From NCBI GenBank assembly GCA_945905745.1, contig CAMDQF010000015.1:1-40186 (forward strand): a stretch of DNA of 40,186 nucleotides, given 5' to 3'. Source of the DNA: Litorilinea aerophila (GTDB taxonomy: Bacteria > Chloroflexota > Anaerolineae > Caldilineales > Caldilineaceae). A model generated the notes under the pieces. It saw only the letters and a program-made list of their open reading frames with translations. It did not search any database and was not told where the DNA came from. Made by a program: the position numbers and the translations under genes. Below are positions 25,224-33,109 of this stretch, in pieces (within the stretch, counting starts at the first letter, position 1; every line of letters begins with the position of its first letter).

Positions 25224-26951
25224 ATGTACGACGCAAAGCTGTGGACAAAGAATTACGAGAAAGGTGTTCCTGAGAATGTCAACTACCAGGGACAATTGAT
25301 TCAGCAGACATTGGACGCGGCCGCGGCCAAATATCCCAACAAAGTCGCGGTGCGGATGTTGCTCAAATACCTGCCTCTGGGTCTCGCCATCCAATCCAAA
25401 ATGAGCTATAGCGAATTGGCCGAGGCGACCGATCGCTTTGCCGCGGCCCTGCACAATTTGGGCGTAAAACAGGGCGATCGGGTATCGGTGATGCTGCCCA
25501 ACATCCCCCAGCAGGTCGTCGCCTTCTACGGCATTTTGAAGGCGGGCTGTGTGGTAGTAAACACCAACCCCACCTACACCCCGCGGGAGATCGAACACCA
25601 GTTGGCCGACAGCGGCGCTGAGACGATTGTGATGCTCAGCAGCCTCTATAGCAGGTTGGAGCAGGTCAAGGCCAAGACGCCGATCAAAAGGGTGATCATC
25701 ACCGATGTGCCCGATCCCCTGGGCTTCCCTTTCAACCGGCTGGTAGAAAAGTAGGTGCGAGCTGGCGGGCTGATGGTGGATGTGGCCGACGGGCCAGGCA
25801 TCTTCCGCTTCAACAATCTGTTGGCTACCAGCCCGGCCAAAGCCCCCAAGATTAGCGTCGCACCGGAGGATGTGGTGCTGCTCCAATACACGGGTGGCAC
25901 AACCGGCGTGCCCAAAGCCGCCATGCTCACCCACGCCAATCTGGTCAGTAATGTGCTGCAACTGGAAGCCTGGCTGCCCAGCCTGCAATGGGGCGGCGAG
26001 AAGACCCTGGGCGCGATCCCCTTCTTCCACGTCTACGGGATGACTGTGGCCATGCTCTTCACCCTCTATTCGGGCAGCGAACTGATTGTGACGCCAGACC
26101 CCCGCAAGACAGACCTGGTGTTGGAAATTATTCACAAGGAGAAGGTCTCCCTCTACCCCGGCATTCCCACAATGTACAACGCCATCATCAACCATCCGAA
26201 GGTCAAGGAATTCGACCTGCGCTCGGTGAAGGCGTGTATGTCCGGTGGGATGGCCCTACCAGTCGAAGTACAGCGCCGCTTTGAGGAGATCACCGGCGGC
26301 AAGCTGATTGAGGGGTACGGTCTGACCGAGACCTCCCCCGTAGCCTGCACCAACCCCCTGGATGGCATTCGCAAGCCAGGTTCGATTGGGATGCCCGTGT
26401 CTTCGACACAGGTGGCGATTGTCTCGCTGGATCAGCGGGAAGACGGCGGCTACGATCTGGTGCCGCCGGGCGACGAAGGCGAATTGGTGATCAAAGGCCC
26501 CCAGGTGATGAAAGGCTACTGGCAGCGCCAGGACGAGACCGACAAAGTGATCGACAAAGAGGGTTGGTTCCACACGGGCGACATTGCCAAAATGGACGCC
26601 GACGGCTGCTTCTATATTGTGGACCGCAAGAAGGATTTGATCATCGCCAGCGGTTTCAATATCGTGCCGCGCGAGGTGGAAGAGGTACTCTATATGCACC
26701 CGAAGGTGCAAGAGGCGGTGGTGGCTGGCATCCCTGACCCGAAACGGGGCGAAACGGTGAAAGCCTACGTAGTGCTGAAGGCGGGCGAAAGCGCCACCGT
26801 GGAGGAGATTCGGGACTTCTGCAAAGAGAACCTGGCCCCCTACAAAGTGCCCGTTTTTGTGGATTTCCGCGACGACCTGCCCAAAAGCCAGGTAGGCAAG
26901 ATCCTGCGCCGGGTGCTGGTGGAAGAAGAGAAGGCGAAACAGGCGGCGTAG
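25224..26951 (+). pseudogene. fadD: Long-chain fatty acid-CoA ligase interrupted by one in-frame TAG
   Basis: The reading frame starts at ATG 25224 with AAGGAG 10 nt before it. It runs to TAG at 25752-25754 and continues in the same frame from 25755 to 26951. Together it gives about 575 codons, normal for FadD. The first part has the N-terminal AMP-ligase fold (MLPNIPQQVVAFYGILKAGC). The second has YTGGTTGVPKAAMLTHANL (P-loop), GYGLTETSPVA, GWFHTGDIAKMDADG and the C-terminal lysine region SQVGKILRRVL. The stop falls in the variable linker after FPFNRLVEK, where relatives read on. A CAG-to-TAG change is the simplest cause. It activates fatty acids with ATP and CoA if read through. Confidence 0.88.
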
Positions 26952-26969
26952 CCACGCAAGAAATATGGG

Positions 26970-27070
26970 GTAGACCGCAGCGTGTTGGGTTCTCCTGGCA
27001 CTCGTTGGCGTGTAGATGCCGATCTCTTGCCAGGAGAACCCAACCTACGATTGGGCAGTCTGCGGTCTAC
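26970..27070. mobile_element. 101-bp palindromic element, copy 1 (MITE-like)
   Basis: It begins GTAGACCGCAG and ends CTGCGGTCTAC (11-bp terminal inverted repeats), with inner arms TTGGGTTCTCCTGGCA and TGCCAGGAGAACCCAA. A second copy, inverted, lies at 30331-30431. The 10-base sequence ATATGGGGTA occurs at both edges (26963-26972 and 27073-27082) and may be a target duplication. No ORF. Confidence 0.75.
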
Positions 27071-27082
27071 AGATATGGGGTA

Positions 27083-27123
27083 ACAGAAAAGGGCCGGGCG
27101 ACTGTCGCCCGGCCCTTTTCTGT
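27083..27123. terminator. Perfect 20-bp bidirectional terminator hairpin
   Basis: ACAGAAAAGGGCCGGGCGAC, one base, then its exact complement ending in CCCTTTTCTGT. The A-run before and T-run after make it a strong intrinsic terminator in either direction, here ending the fadD-type transcript. Its right half recurs at 27314-27339. Confidence 0.8.
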
Positions 27124-27169
27124 GTGGGGTGCATTTCACTTTTAGGGAAAACTGACGGTTGTGACGACC

Positions 27170-27339
27170 GCTCCGGGCTAAAGACCAATGGGCTGTAAGC
27201 CCACAGCTAACAAACAACGCCGGATAAATCCGGCTGGTCATCGGACGATTTTCGGCGATTCAAGCCCCCTTCAGGGGGCGTAGCTCATTAGCCCGGCGTC
27301 TTTAGCGCCGGGCGACAATCGCCCGGCCCTTTTCTGTGT
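27170..27339. repeat. Cluster of four or five short hairpins ahead of the STAND gene
   Basis: Successive hairpins: a decayed GGGCTAAAGACC (27176), GGGCTGTAAGCCC (27190-27202), GCCGGATAAATCCGGC (27219-27234), GCCCCCTTCAGGGGGC (27264-27279), and GCCCGGCGTCTTTAGCGCCGGGC (27291-27313). The last merges into GCCGGGCGACAATCGCCCGGC followed by CCTTTTCTG, a second terminator. The common TAAA/CTTTAG loops suggest one REP-like family repeated in different stem sequences. Confidence 0.7.
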
Positions 27340-27347
27340 GAAGGCGT

Positions 27348-27376
27348 TTGTGACAATTGGCGGAATCCGCTATTAT
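27348..27376 (+). promoter_or_regulatory. Likely promoter of the PNP-STAND gene
   Basis: TTGTGA (27348-27353), 17 bases, then TATTAT (27371-27376). The spacer ends in the palindrome GCGGAATCCGC, a possible operator. The leader is about 55 nt and includes an 8-9-nt tract (CGAATAACGG, CGAATGATAAG, CGAATGATGA; 27410-27442) that covers the start codon. Confidence 0.45.
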
Positions 27377-27436
27377 CCATAGAGCCGTATGCAGCTTTCA
27401 GCTACGTAACGAATAACGGCGAATGATAAGAGGCGA

Positions 27437-30298
27437 ATGATGACCCTCCAGGCAGATATCCTCATCGTCACGGCGACCCAAGTGGAAAGCCGGGCCGTAC
27501 TCCAGACTTTTCCCAGGGCGCTGGGAAACAAAGCCACACCCCATTCCATGGATGGGCGTGTCTATTTTGACCTGGGCGCGGTACACAAGGCGCGGCTGTT
27601 TCTGACCCAATCGGAGATGGGCAGCGGTGGGCTGGACGCTTCGCACCAGACCGTGCGCAAAGGCATCGAGACCCTTCAACCGGCGGCTGTGGTGATGGTG
27701 GGCATCGCCTTTGGGGTCAACGAAGAGAAGCAGACCATCGGCGACGTGCTGGTGACGGAACAGCTCCGGCTATACGACCTCCAACGCGTCGGCACCAGCC
27801 AAGGCCAGCCCCAGTTGATTTTGCGGGGCGACAAACCCCATGCCTCGCCCTGGCTGATCAACCATTTCAAGAGTTCCGTCTTGCTGTGGGAGGGCGCGCC
27901 CGTTCGTTTTGGGGTTGTCCTGAGCGGCGAGAAGCTGGTGGACAACCTTGACTTCCGCGACCAGCTGCGCAGCCTGGAAGCAGAAGCCATTGGCGGCGAG
28001 ATGGAAGGCGCTGGCATGTATGTGGCTTGCCAGGACAAAAAAGTGGACTGGATTTTGATGAAGGCCATTTGTGATTGGGCGGATGGGAATAAAGCCCAGG
28101 ACAAAGAGGCCCGCCAACAGACCGCCGCACAGAATGCCGCGGCTTTCCTGCTCCACGGGCTGCAATTTGTGCCGGTGGACTGGGAGGGAAAACGGCGCGA
28201 GGCCGGGGCAGCCGTTCCCACGCTTACAAATACCGGCCCCGGCGCAATGGCAACGACGAGTGGCGTTGCTTCCGGTCAGGGCGGCGTTTCGATTGGGGGC
28301 AACCTCCACGGCAATGTCATCTTCCAGCCGCCCCCTCTGCCCGACCCCAAGCAGCCCACCCACTCCACACTGCCCAATCAATCCATCTTCTTTGGGCGTG
28401 CCCAAGAACTTGAAATTATCAGAACCGCCCTCTCCCCCGATTCCCGCACCTGGGGCGCGCTGATCGACGGTCCTGGCGGCATCGGCAAAACCGCGCTGGC
28501 GATTTGTGCCGGTCACAGAGCAGAAGGCTTCAATTTCAAAATTTTCATCACCGCCAAAGTGCGCGAACTGACCGCCGAAGGCGAAGCCAGACTGACCGAC
28601 TTCACCCGCCCCACCTATCTGGCCATGCTGGACGAACTGGGCAAGGAAGTGGGGGCAGACGGACTGGAAAAACTCCCGCCCGACGAGCGGCCCAACCAAC
28701 TGCGCCTGGCCCTGGCGGGCAAACAGGCGCTGGTCATCTTCGACAATCTGGAAACCCTGCCCGAAGCAGAGCGCACCCGCCTCTTCCAATTCCTCTCCCG
28801 CCTGCCCGAAGGCAACAAAGCCATCGTCACCTCCCGCCGCCGCAGCGACGTGGACGCCCGCATCGTGCGCCTGGATCGCCTGGCCCGGGACGAAGCCCTG
28901 CAACTCATCGCCGAACTGGCCCACAAATACCCGCGCTTGCAGCGCGCTTCCGAAAAAGAGCGCGCTGACCTCTACGCCATTACCCAGGGCAACCCGCTCT
29001 TCATCCGCTGGATCGCCGGGCAATTGGGGCGCGCCGGCTCCCAGTGCCGCACCATCGCCGAGGCCTGTGACTTCATTGACAGAGCGCCCAAAGGCAACGA
29101 CCCCCTCGAATACATCTTCGGCGACCTGCTGGAGAGCTTCAGCCTCGACGAGACCAAAGTCCTCGCCGCGCTGACCTATTTCAGCCTGCCCGCCAAACTC
29201 AAGTGGCTTGCGGAGATGACCGACCTGCCCGCCCGGGCCGCCGAGACCGCGCTGGAAGACCTGACCGACCGCTCCATCCTGACCGCCGACCTCTCTGCCC
29301 AGAGCTATTTTTTGCCCCCCCTGGCCGCAAAATTCATCCGCAGCCGCCGCCCCGAAGCCGTGACCGAGACCGGCGACGCCCTTACCCAGCGCGCCTACGC
29401 CCTCGCCCTGCAATACGGCGGTGGAAGCAAAAACTACGAAAAATTTCCCACGCTGGACGCCGAATGGGACTTCCTCTCCGCCGCCCTGCCCCGCTTCTTG
29501 ACCGGCGACAATGACCGCCTGCAAAGGGTGTGCGACCAACTTTATCAATTTCTCAACTTCACAGGAAGATGGGATGAGTGGCTTTGGCTCTCTGAACAGG
29601 CCGAAGCCCGCGCCCTGACCGCCGCCGACAACGAGAAGGCGGGTTGGCGGGCCTATCAAGCAGGATACATCTACCAACTCCGCAACCAGCCCGCCGAAGT
29701 GCTGGCGTGCGCCGCCCGCGCCGCCGAGCACTGGCAGGGCAGCACACCCTACAACAAAGCCACTGCCATTCTCCTGCGCGGGATCGGTCACCGACTGAAC
29801 AAAGAGTACCCCGCCGCCATCGCCGCCTACCGCGAAGCCCTGGAAATTATCCGCTCCATCTCCCCCGAAAGCGACGCTGTGGCCAGCGTGCTGAACTCTC
29901 TGGCCGCAGCAGAACGCGCCAACAAAGAGTACGCCGCCGCCGAGCGCGACTACCGCGAAGCGCTACGCATTGCAAAGATAATCAAAGACGATGAAGGCAT
30001 TGCCATCTACACAAGCAACCTGGCGGAACTCGCCCTCGACCGCGAGCAGTGGGCAGAGGCCGAGTCCCTGGCCCGCGAAGCCCTGGCGCTGGCAGAAAAA
30101 GTCGGGCGACTGGAGTTGATTGCCGACGATTGTTACCGCCTCGCCAGAGCATTGCTCAAACAGCAGCAGCGTTTAGAGGAGGCCCTGCCTTTGGCCCACC
30201 GCGCCGTCGAGATTCACACGCGGCTGCGTATGCAAGACAATTTGCAGGAAGCGCAGGAGACGCTGGCGGAGATTGAGCAGGCGCTCGGCGGGGGGTGA
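27437..30298 (+). CDS. PNP/MTAN nucleosidase-STAND NTPase-TPR protein, candidate defence protein
   Basis: 953 aa (ATG 27440 also possible). Residues ~5-240 form a nucleoside-phosphorylase/nucleosidase fold: VVMVGIAFGVNEEKQTIGDV, GGEMEGAG and AICDWADG, so the Met-Glu pair and catalytic Asp are kept. Residues ~265-300 are a Gly-rich linker (GGVSIGGNLHGNVIF). Residues ~305-560 are the NB-ARC-like NTPase: FFGRAQELEII, Walker A DGPGGIGKT (~343-351), Walker B LVIFDN (~432), sensor AIVTSRRR and a GNPLFIRW motif. A winged-helix part follows, then ~300 residues of TPRs (EYPAAIAAYREALEI, EYAAAERDYREALRI). The layout equals NLR-like immune STANDs; PNP-family effectors are known to destroy cellular ATP on infection. 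Here that is inference. It stands alone, flanked by mirrored 101-bp elements. Confidence 0.9.
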   Translation: MMTLQADILIVTATQVESRAVLQTFPRALGNKATPHSMDGRVYFDLGAVHKARLFLTQSEMGSGGLDASHQTVRKGIETLQPAAVVMVGIAFGVNEEKQTIGDVLVTEQLRLYDLQRVGTSQGQPQLILRGDKPHASPWLINHFKSSVLLWEGAPVRFGVVLSGEKLVDNLDFRDQLRSLEAEAIGGEMEGAGMYVACQDKKVDWILMKAICDWADGNKAQDKEARQQTAAQNAAAFLLHGLQFVPVDWEGKRREAGAAVPTLTNTGPGAMATTSGVASGQGGVSIGGNLHGNVIFQPPPLPDPKQPTHSTLPNQSIFFGRAQELEIIRTALSPDSRTWGALIDGPGGIGKTALAICAGHRAEGFNFKIFITAKVRELTAEGEARLTDFTRPTYLAMLDELGKEVGADGLEKLPPDERPNQLRLALAGKQALVIFDNLETLPEAERTRLFQFLSRLPEGNKAIVTSRRRSDVDARIVRLDRLARDEALQLIAELAHKYPRLQRASEKERADLYAITQGNPLFIRWIAGQLGRAGSQCRTIAEACDFIDRAPKGNDPLEYIFGDLLESFSLDETKVLAALTYFSLPAKLKWLAEMTDLPARAAETALEDLTDRSILTADLSAQSYFLPPLAAKFIRSRRPEAVTETGDALTQRAYALALQYGGGSKNYEKFPTLDAEWDFLSAALPRFLTGDNDRLQRVCDQLYQFLNFTGRWDEWLWLSEQAEARALTAADNEKAGWRAYQAGYIYQLRNQPAEVLACAARAAEHWQGSTPYNKATAILLRGIGHRLNKEYPAAIAAYREALEIIRSISPESDAVASVLNSLAAAERANKEYAAAERDYREALRIAKIIKDDEGIAIYTSNLAELALDREQWAEAESLAREALALAEKVGRLELIADDCYRLARALLKQQQRLEEALPLAHRAVEIHTRLRMQDNLQEAQETLAEIEQALGGG

Positions 30299-30330
30299 GG
30301 GTTTTCCGACGAGGGCTGCTTCAATACTCT

Positions 30331-30431
30331 GTAGACCGCAGACTGCCTAATTGTAGGTTGGGTTCTCCTGGCAAGAGATCGGCATCTACACTCCAACGAG
30401 TGCCAGGAGAACCCAACCCACTGCGGTCTAC
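30331..30431. mobile_element. 101-bp palindromic element, copy 2 (inverted)
   Basis: Its reverse complement differs from copy 1 (26970-27070) at only a handful of positions and has the same length and the same 11-bp ends. No clear target duplication. With copy 1 it brackets the STAND gene like a composite mobile unit. Confidence 0.75.
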
Positions 30432-30500
30432 TGATTCTTCTTTGCCCAACACTATTTTGTCGGTGGAATTCAGATATCCGGCCTGGTCGGGAGCTAAAAA

Positions 30501-31571
30501 ATGATTGTTGACGCAGACATCCACCCCACTATCGAGGGGGCAGCGGTATTGGCCCGCCTGCCCGAACCCTGGCGTACCCGTTACGCCAGCGGCAACCGCT
30601 CGTCCGGATCCCTGGGCTGGTGGAACCCCAACGGCGTGAACCGACCCGACGCCGTGGTGGACGGCAAACGCATCGAGGCGGATCCCCACCTGCTGGCCCG
30701 CCACTTTTTCGATCTCTACGGCATCGACTACGGCGTGCTCATCGCCGGCGGCACACTGCATCTGGGTCTTTCGCCCGAAGCCGACTACGCGGCTGCGGTC
30801 ATCTCGGCTGTGAATGCGGTGATGATCGAGGAGTGGCTGCCCGCTGATCCCCGCTTCCGGGTCGCCCTGACCGTCTATCCCAACGACCCGCAACTAGCGG
30901 TAGCCGAAATTCAGCGCTGGGGTGGACATCCGGGTGTGGTGCAGGTGCAGATGCCCAGCGGCGCACGCATCCCCTACGGCCAGCGCTTCTTCCACCCCAT
31001 CTATGCCGCGGCCGCGGACTTTGGCCTGCCCGTCGCCATCCACCCGGGCACAGAAGGGGTGGGCATCTCCGGCCCGCCCGGCGCGGCCGGCTATCCCACC
31101 AGCTATTTCGAATGGCATACGGGCCTGGTGGAATCGTACATTGCCCATCTGGTCAGTCTGGTCAGCGAAGGGGTCTTTGCCAAATTCCCTACGCTGAAAT
31201 TTGTGATGGTAGAGGGGGGCATCTCCTGGCTGCCGCCGATTCTGTGGCGGCTGGACAAGAACTGGAAGGCCCTGCGTATGACGATCCCCTGGGTGGATCG
31301 TCTGCCCAGCCAGATTGTCCAGGAGCATATCCTCCTCACCACCCAGCCGTTAGAAGAGCCGGAGAACCCCAAGCAGTTCCACGCCATTTTGGAGATGTTC
31401 GACGCAGCCAAAATGCTGATCTTCTCCAGCGACTATCCCCACTGGGACGGGGACACGCCCGACTTCGCCGCCCGCCAGTTTCCCGCCCATCTGCGCCAGC
31501 GGGTGATGAGCCAGACCGCGGCGGAACTCTACAAACTGCCCATACCCGAAGCCCAATTTGCTGAAGAATAG
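30501..31571 (+). CDS. Amidohydrolase-2 (ACMSD-like) metal-dependent hydrolase/decarboxylase
   Basis: 356 aa, with GGGAG 8 nt before ATG 30501. The TIM-barrel metal sites are MIVDADIHP (D-x-D-x-H start), LPVAIHPGTEG (barrel His) and LIFSSDYPHWDGD (terminal Asp). EGGISWLPPILWRLDKNWKA matches the ACMSD/amidohydrolase-2 subfamily, which decarboxylates or hydrolyses small carboxylated rings. Substrate unknown. No pathway partners for aromatic degradation are adjacent. The stop is followed at once by the ACGCGG-type repeat. Confidence 0.9.
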   Translation: MIVDADIHPTIEGAAVLARLPEPWRTRYASGNRSSGSLGWWNPNGVNRPDAVVDGKRIEADPHLLARHFFDLYGIDYGVLIAGGTLHLGLSPEADYAAAVISAVNAVMIEEWLPADPRFRVALTVYPNDPQLAVAEIQRWGGHPGVVQVQMPSGARIPYGQRFFHPIYAAAADFGLPVAIHPGTEGVGISGPPGAAGYPTSYFEWHTGLVESYIAHLVSLVSEGVFAKFPTLKFVMVEGGISWLPPILWRLDKNWKALRMTIPWVDRLPSQIVQEHILLTTQPLEEPENPKQFHAILEMFDAAKMLIFSSDYPHWDGDTPDFAARQFPAHLRQRVMSQTAAELYKLPIPEAQFAEE

Positions 31572-31830
31572 AACGCGGACGACGCGGATTGGGCTGAACC
31601 ACGCGGATAGAATCTGCGAAAATCTGTACTGGTCAACGGGATAATCGAATGATTATTTTCAACGCAAAGATGCAAAGCTGCAAAGCTGTTCTCTGCGCCC
31701 TTTACGTCCCTGCGCCTTTGGGTTGAATATCCACCATCTCTCTGAGCAGTACAGAATCTGCGAAAATCTCCGTTTTTGTACTAGGCAAGATGATGATGAA
31801 ATGAAAAAAGCACATTTTCGACAAATTTAC
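31572..31830. repeat. Gene-free repeat region: ACGCGGA and GCAAAGATG tandem tracts
   Basis: 31572-31620 is an ACGCGGA-type tract starting at the amidohydrolase stop. 31662-31724 pairs CGCAAAGATGCAAAGCTGCA with CTGCGCCTTTGGGTTG. 31745-31775 resembles AATCTGCGAAAATCTCCG. The 18-base arm GATGATGAAATGAAAAAA starts at 31792 and reappears inverted at about 32003-32020, so the two arms enclose the MITE-like element. No gene seen. Confidence 0.55.
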
Positions 31831-31980
31831 TCTAGCAGCCTGTCGGAGAGATCGGTTTTTGTCGTCGACTTGTCCCACTGAGGGCGTTATCTCGGCCAAA
31901 TATACCACTTGACGACCCACTTCATCTCCGAAAATAGGCCAAAATAGGGATGGCGGACCTTACTCCAACAGGCTGCTAGA
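31831..31980. mobile_element. 150-bp MITE-like element with 18-bp terminal inverted repeats
   Basis: The left end TCTAGCAGCCTGTCGGAG and the right end, read inverted, TCTAGCAGCCTGTTGGAG differ at one position. The interior (GACGACCCACTTCATCTCCG...) has no transposase. Ends of this style are seen on insertion sequences, so it is probably a non-autonomous derivative. It sits in the middle of a larger inverted repeat. Confidence 0.65.
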
Positions 31981-32085
31981 CGGCGATACAAAAAATCGTT
32001 ATTTTTTCATTTCATCATCACGCTGATCAATACAGAAAATCTCCGTTTTCTGAAATCTGCGTTCTCCAACGGATGAAAGCCCCCT

Positions 32086-33024
32086 ATGCCCGAACGAATT
32101 CTGATCGACACCGACCCCGGCATTGACGACGCCATGGCGATCCTCCTGGCCCTGGCTTCGCCAGAGGTGCAGGTGGAGGGGCTGACGGTTGTCTTTGGCA
32201 ACAGCGGCGATGTAAACCTGCTGGCCCGCAACGCGCTGGCCATTCTGGAACTGGTCGGGCGTGGCGACATTCCCGTGGCAGTTGGCTCGTCGCATCCATT
32301 GGTGCGGGCCTATCACGGACGAGGCAGTATCGTCCACGGCGACAACGGCCTGGGCAATGTCGAGCTACCCCCGCCGACTACTCTGCCCGTCGCCCAGAAT
32401 GCGGCCCACTTTATCATCGACACCTGTCTTGCCAACCCCGGCGAGATCACCCTCGTCACCCTTGGCCCACTGACAAATATCGCCCTGGCCCTGCGCATCC
32501 GCCCGGACCTGCCCCGCTTTGTGCGCCGCCTGGTGATGATGGGCGGGGCGATCAGTGCGCCGGGCAACGTCAGCCCGGTGGCCGAGGCCAACGTCCACAA
32601 CGACCCGGAAGCGGCTCGCCTCGTCTTCAACGCGGGCTGGGAGATCACAATGGCCGGATTGGATGTGACAATGCAGGTGCATATGGACGATGAATATCTG
32701 GGCGGGCTGCGGGATATAGGCAACCAGACCGGTCGCCTTGTCTGGGAGATCACCCGTTTCTATGTCGCCGCTTACCACAGCTTTGGCTATGCGAATATGG
32801 TTGTCCACGACTCCTGCGCGCTGATGGCGATCATCCGCCCGGAATTCTTCACCTCCAAATTCGTCTATGTGGACGTGGAAACCAGCGGCGAACTGACCCG
32901 GGGCCAGACGATTGGGGACTGGCGACGCCAATACAGGCACGAACCCCAAACCCACGTACTGACCGGCGTTGACGACATCGCCTTCAAACAGCTATACTAC
33001 GAGCGCATTGCGACACTGCCATAG
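32086..33024 (+). CDS. Inosine-uridine preferring nucleoside hydrolase 1
   Basis: 312 aa. The N-terminal ILIDTDPGIDDAMAILLAL is the Ca-binding DxDxGxDD motif of nucleoside hydrolases. VFGNSGDVN, HGDNGLGNV, VTLGPLTNIALAL, MMGGAISAPGNV and the EANVHNDPEAA strand complete the site. The enzyme hydrolyses the N-glycosidic bond of ribonucleosides to free base and ribose; base preference cannot be read. The ribosome site is weak. It is followed by a paralogue 85 nt away, with an inverted repeat between. It likely works with the nucleoside transporter and RpiA. Confidence 0.93.
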   Translation: MPERILIDTDPGIDDAMAILLALASPEVQVEGLTVVFGNSGDVNLLARNALAILELVGRGDIPVAVGSSHPLVRAYHGRGSIVHGDNGLGNVELPPPTTLPVAQNAAHFIIDTCLANPGEITLVTLGPLTNIALALRIRPDLPRFVRRLVMMGGAISAPGNVSPVAEANVHNDPEAARLVFNAGWEITMAGLDVTMQVHMDDEYLGGLRDIGNQTGRLVWEITRFYVAAYHSFGYANMVVHDSCALMAIIRPEFFTSKFVYVDVETSGELTRGQTIGDWRRQYRHEPQTHVLTGVDDIAFKQLYYERIATLP

Positions 33025-33027
33025 GCA

Positions 33028-33105
33028 GGGGACTGGGGATTGGATGACTGGGGATTGGGATATCTCCAGTCTCCAATCCCTACTCCCCAGTCCCCAATCC
33101 CTAAT
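33028..33105. repeat. GGGGACTGGGGATTGG inverted repeat between the two nucleoside hydrolases
   Basis: GGGGACTGGGGATTGGATGA faces CCAGTCCCCAATCCC over about 35-nt arms. It fills the intergenic gap from the first stop to 5 nt before the second ATG and leaves no Shine-Dalgarno for the second gene. The same family lies inside the 558-aa CDS (11949-12026). Confidence 0.75.
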
Positions 33106-33109
33106 ACCC

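Noticed and set aside
25752-25754. Pyrrolysine insertion at the fadD TAG
   Set aside because: Amber-containing methylamine methyltransferases are a different family, and no pyl genes are visible. A point mutation in a linker is simpler.
25200-26195. 331-aa minus-strand ORF
   Set aside because: Antisense to the fadD-type gene, which has complete AMP-ligase motifs.
27083-27339. Retron or DGR non-coding RNA
   Set aside because: No reverse transcriptase is present in the window, and the hairpins are short and independent.
27770-29791. 673-aa minus-strand ORF
   Set aside because: Shadow of the PNP-STAND gene; glycine/valine-rich without domains.
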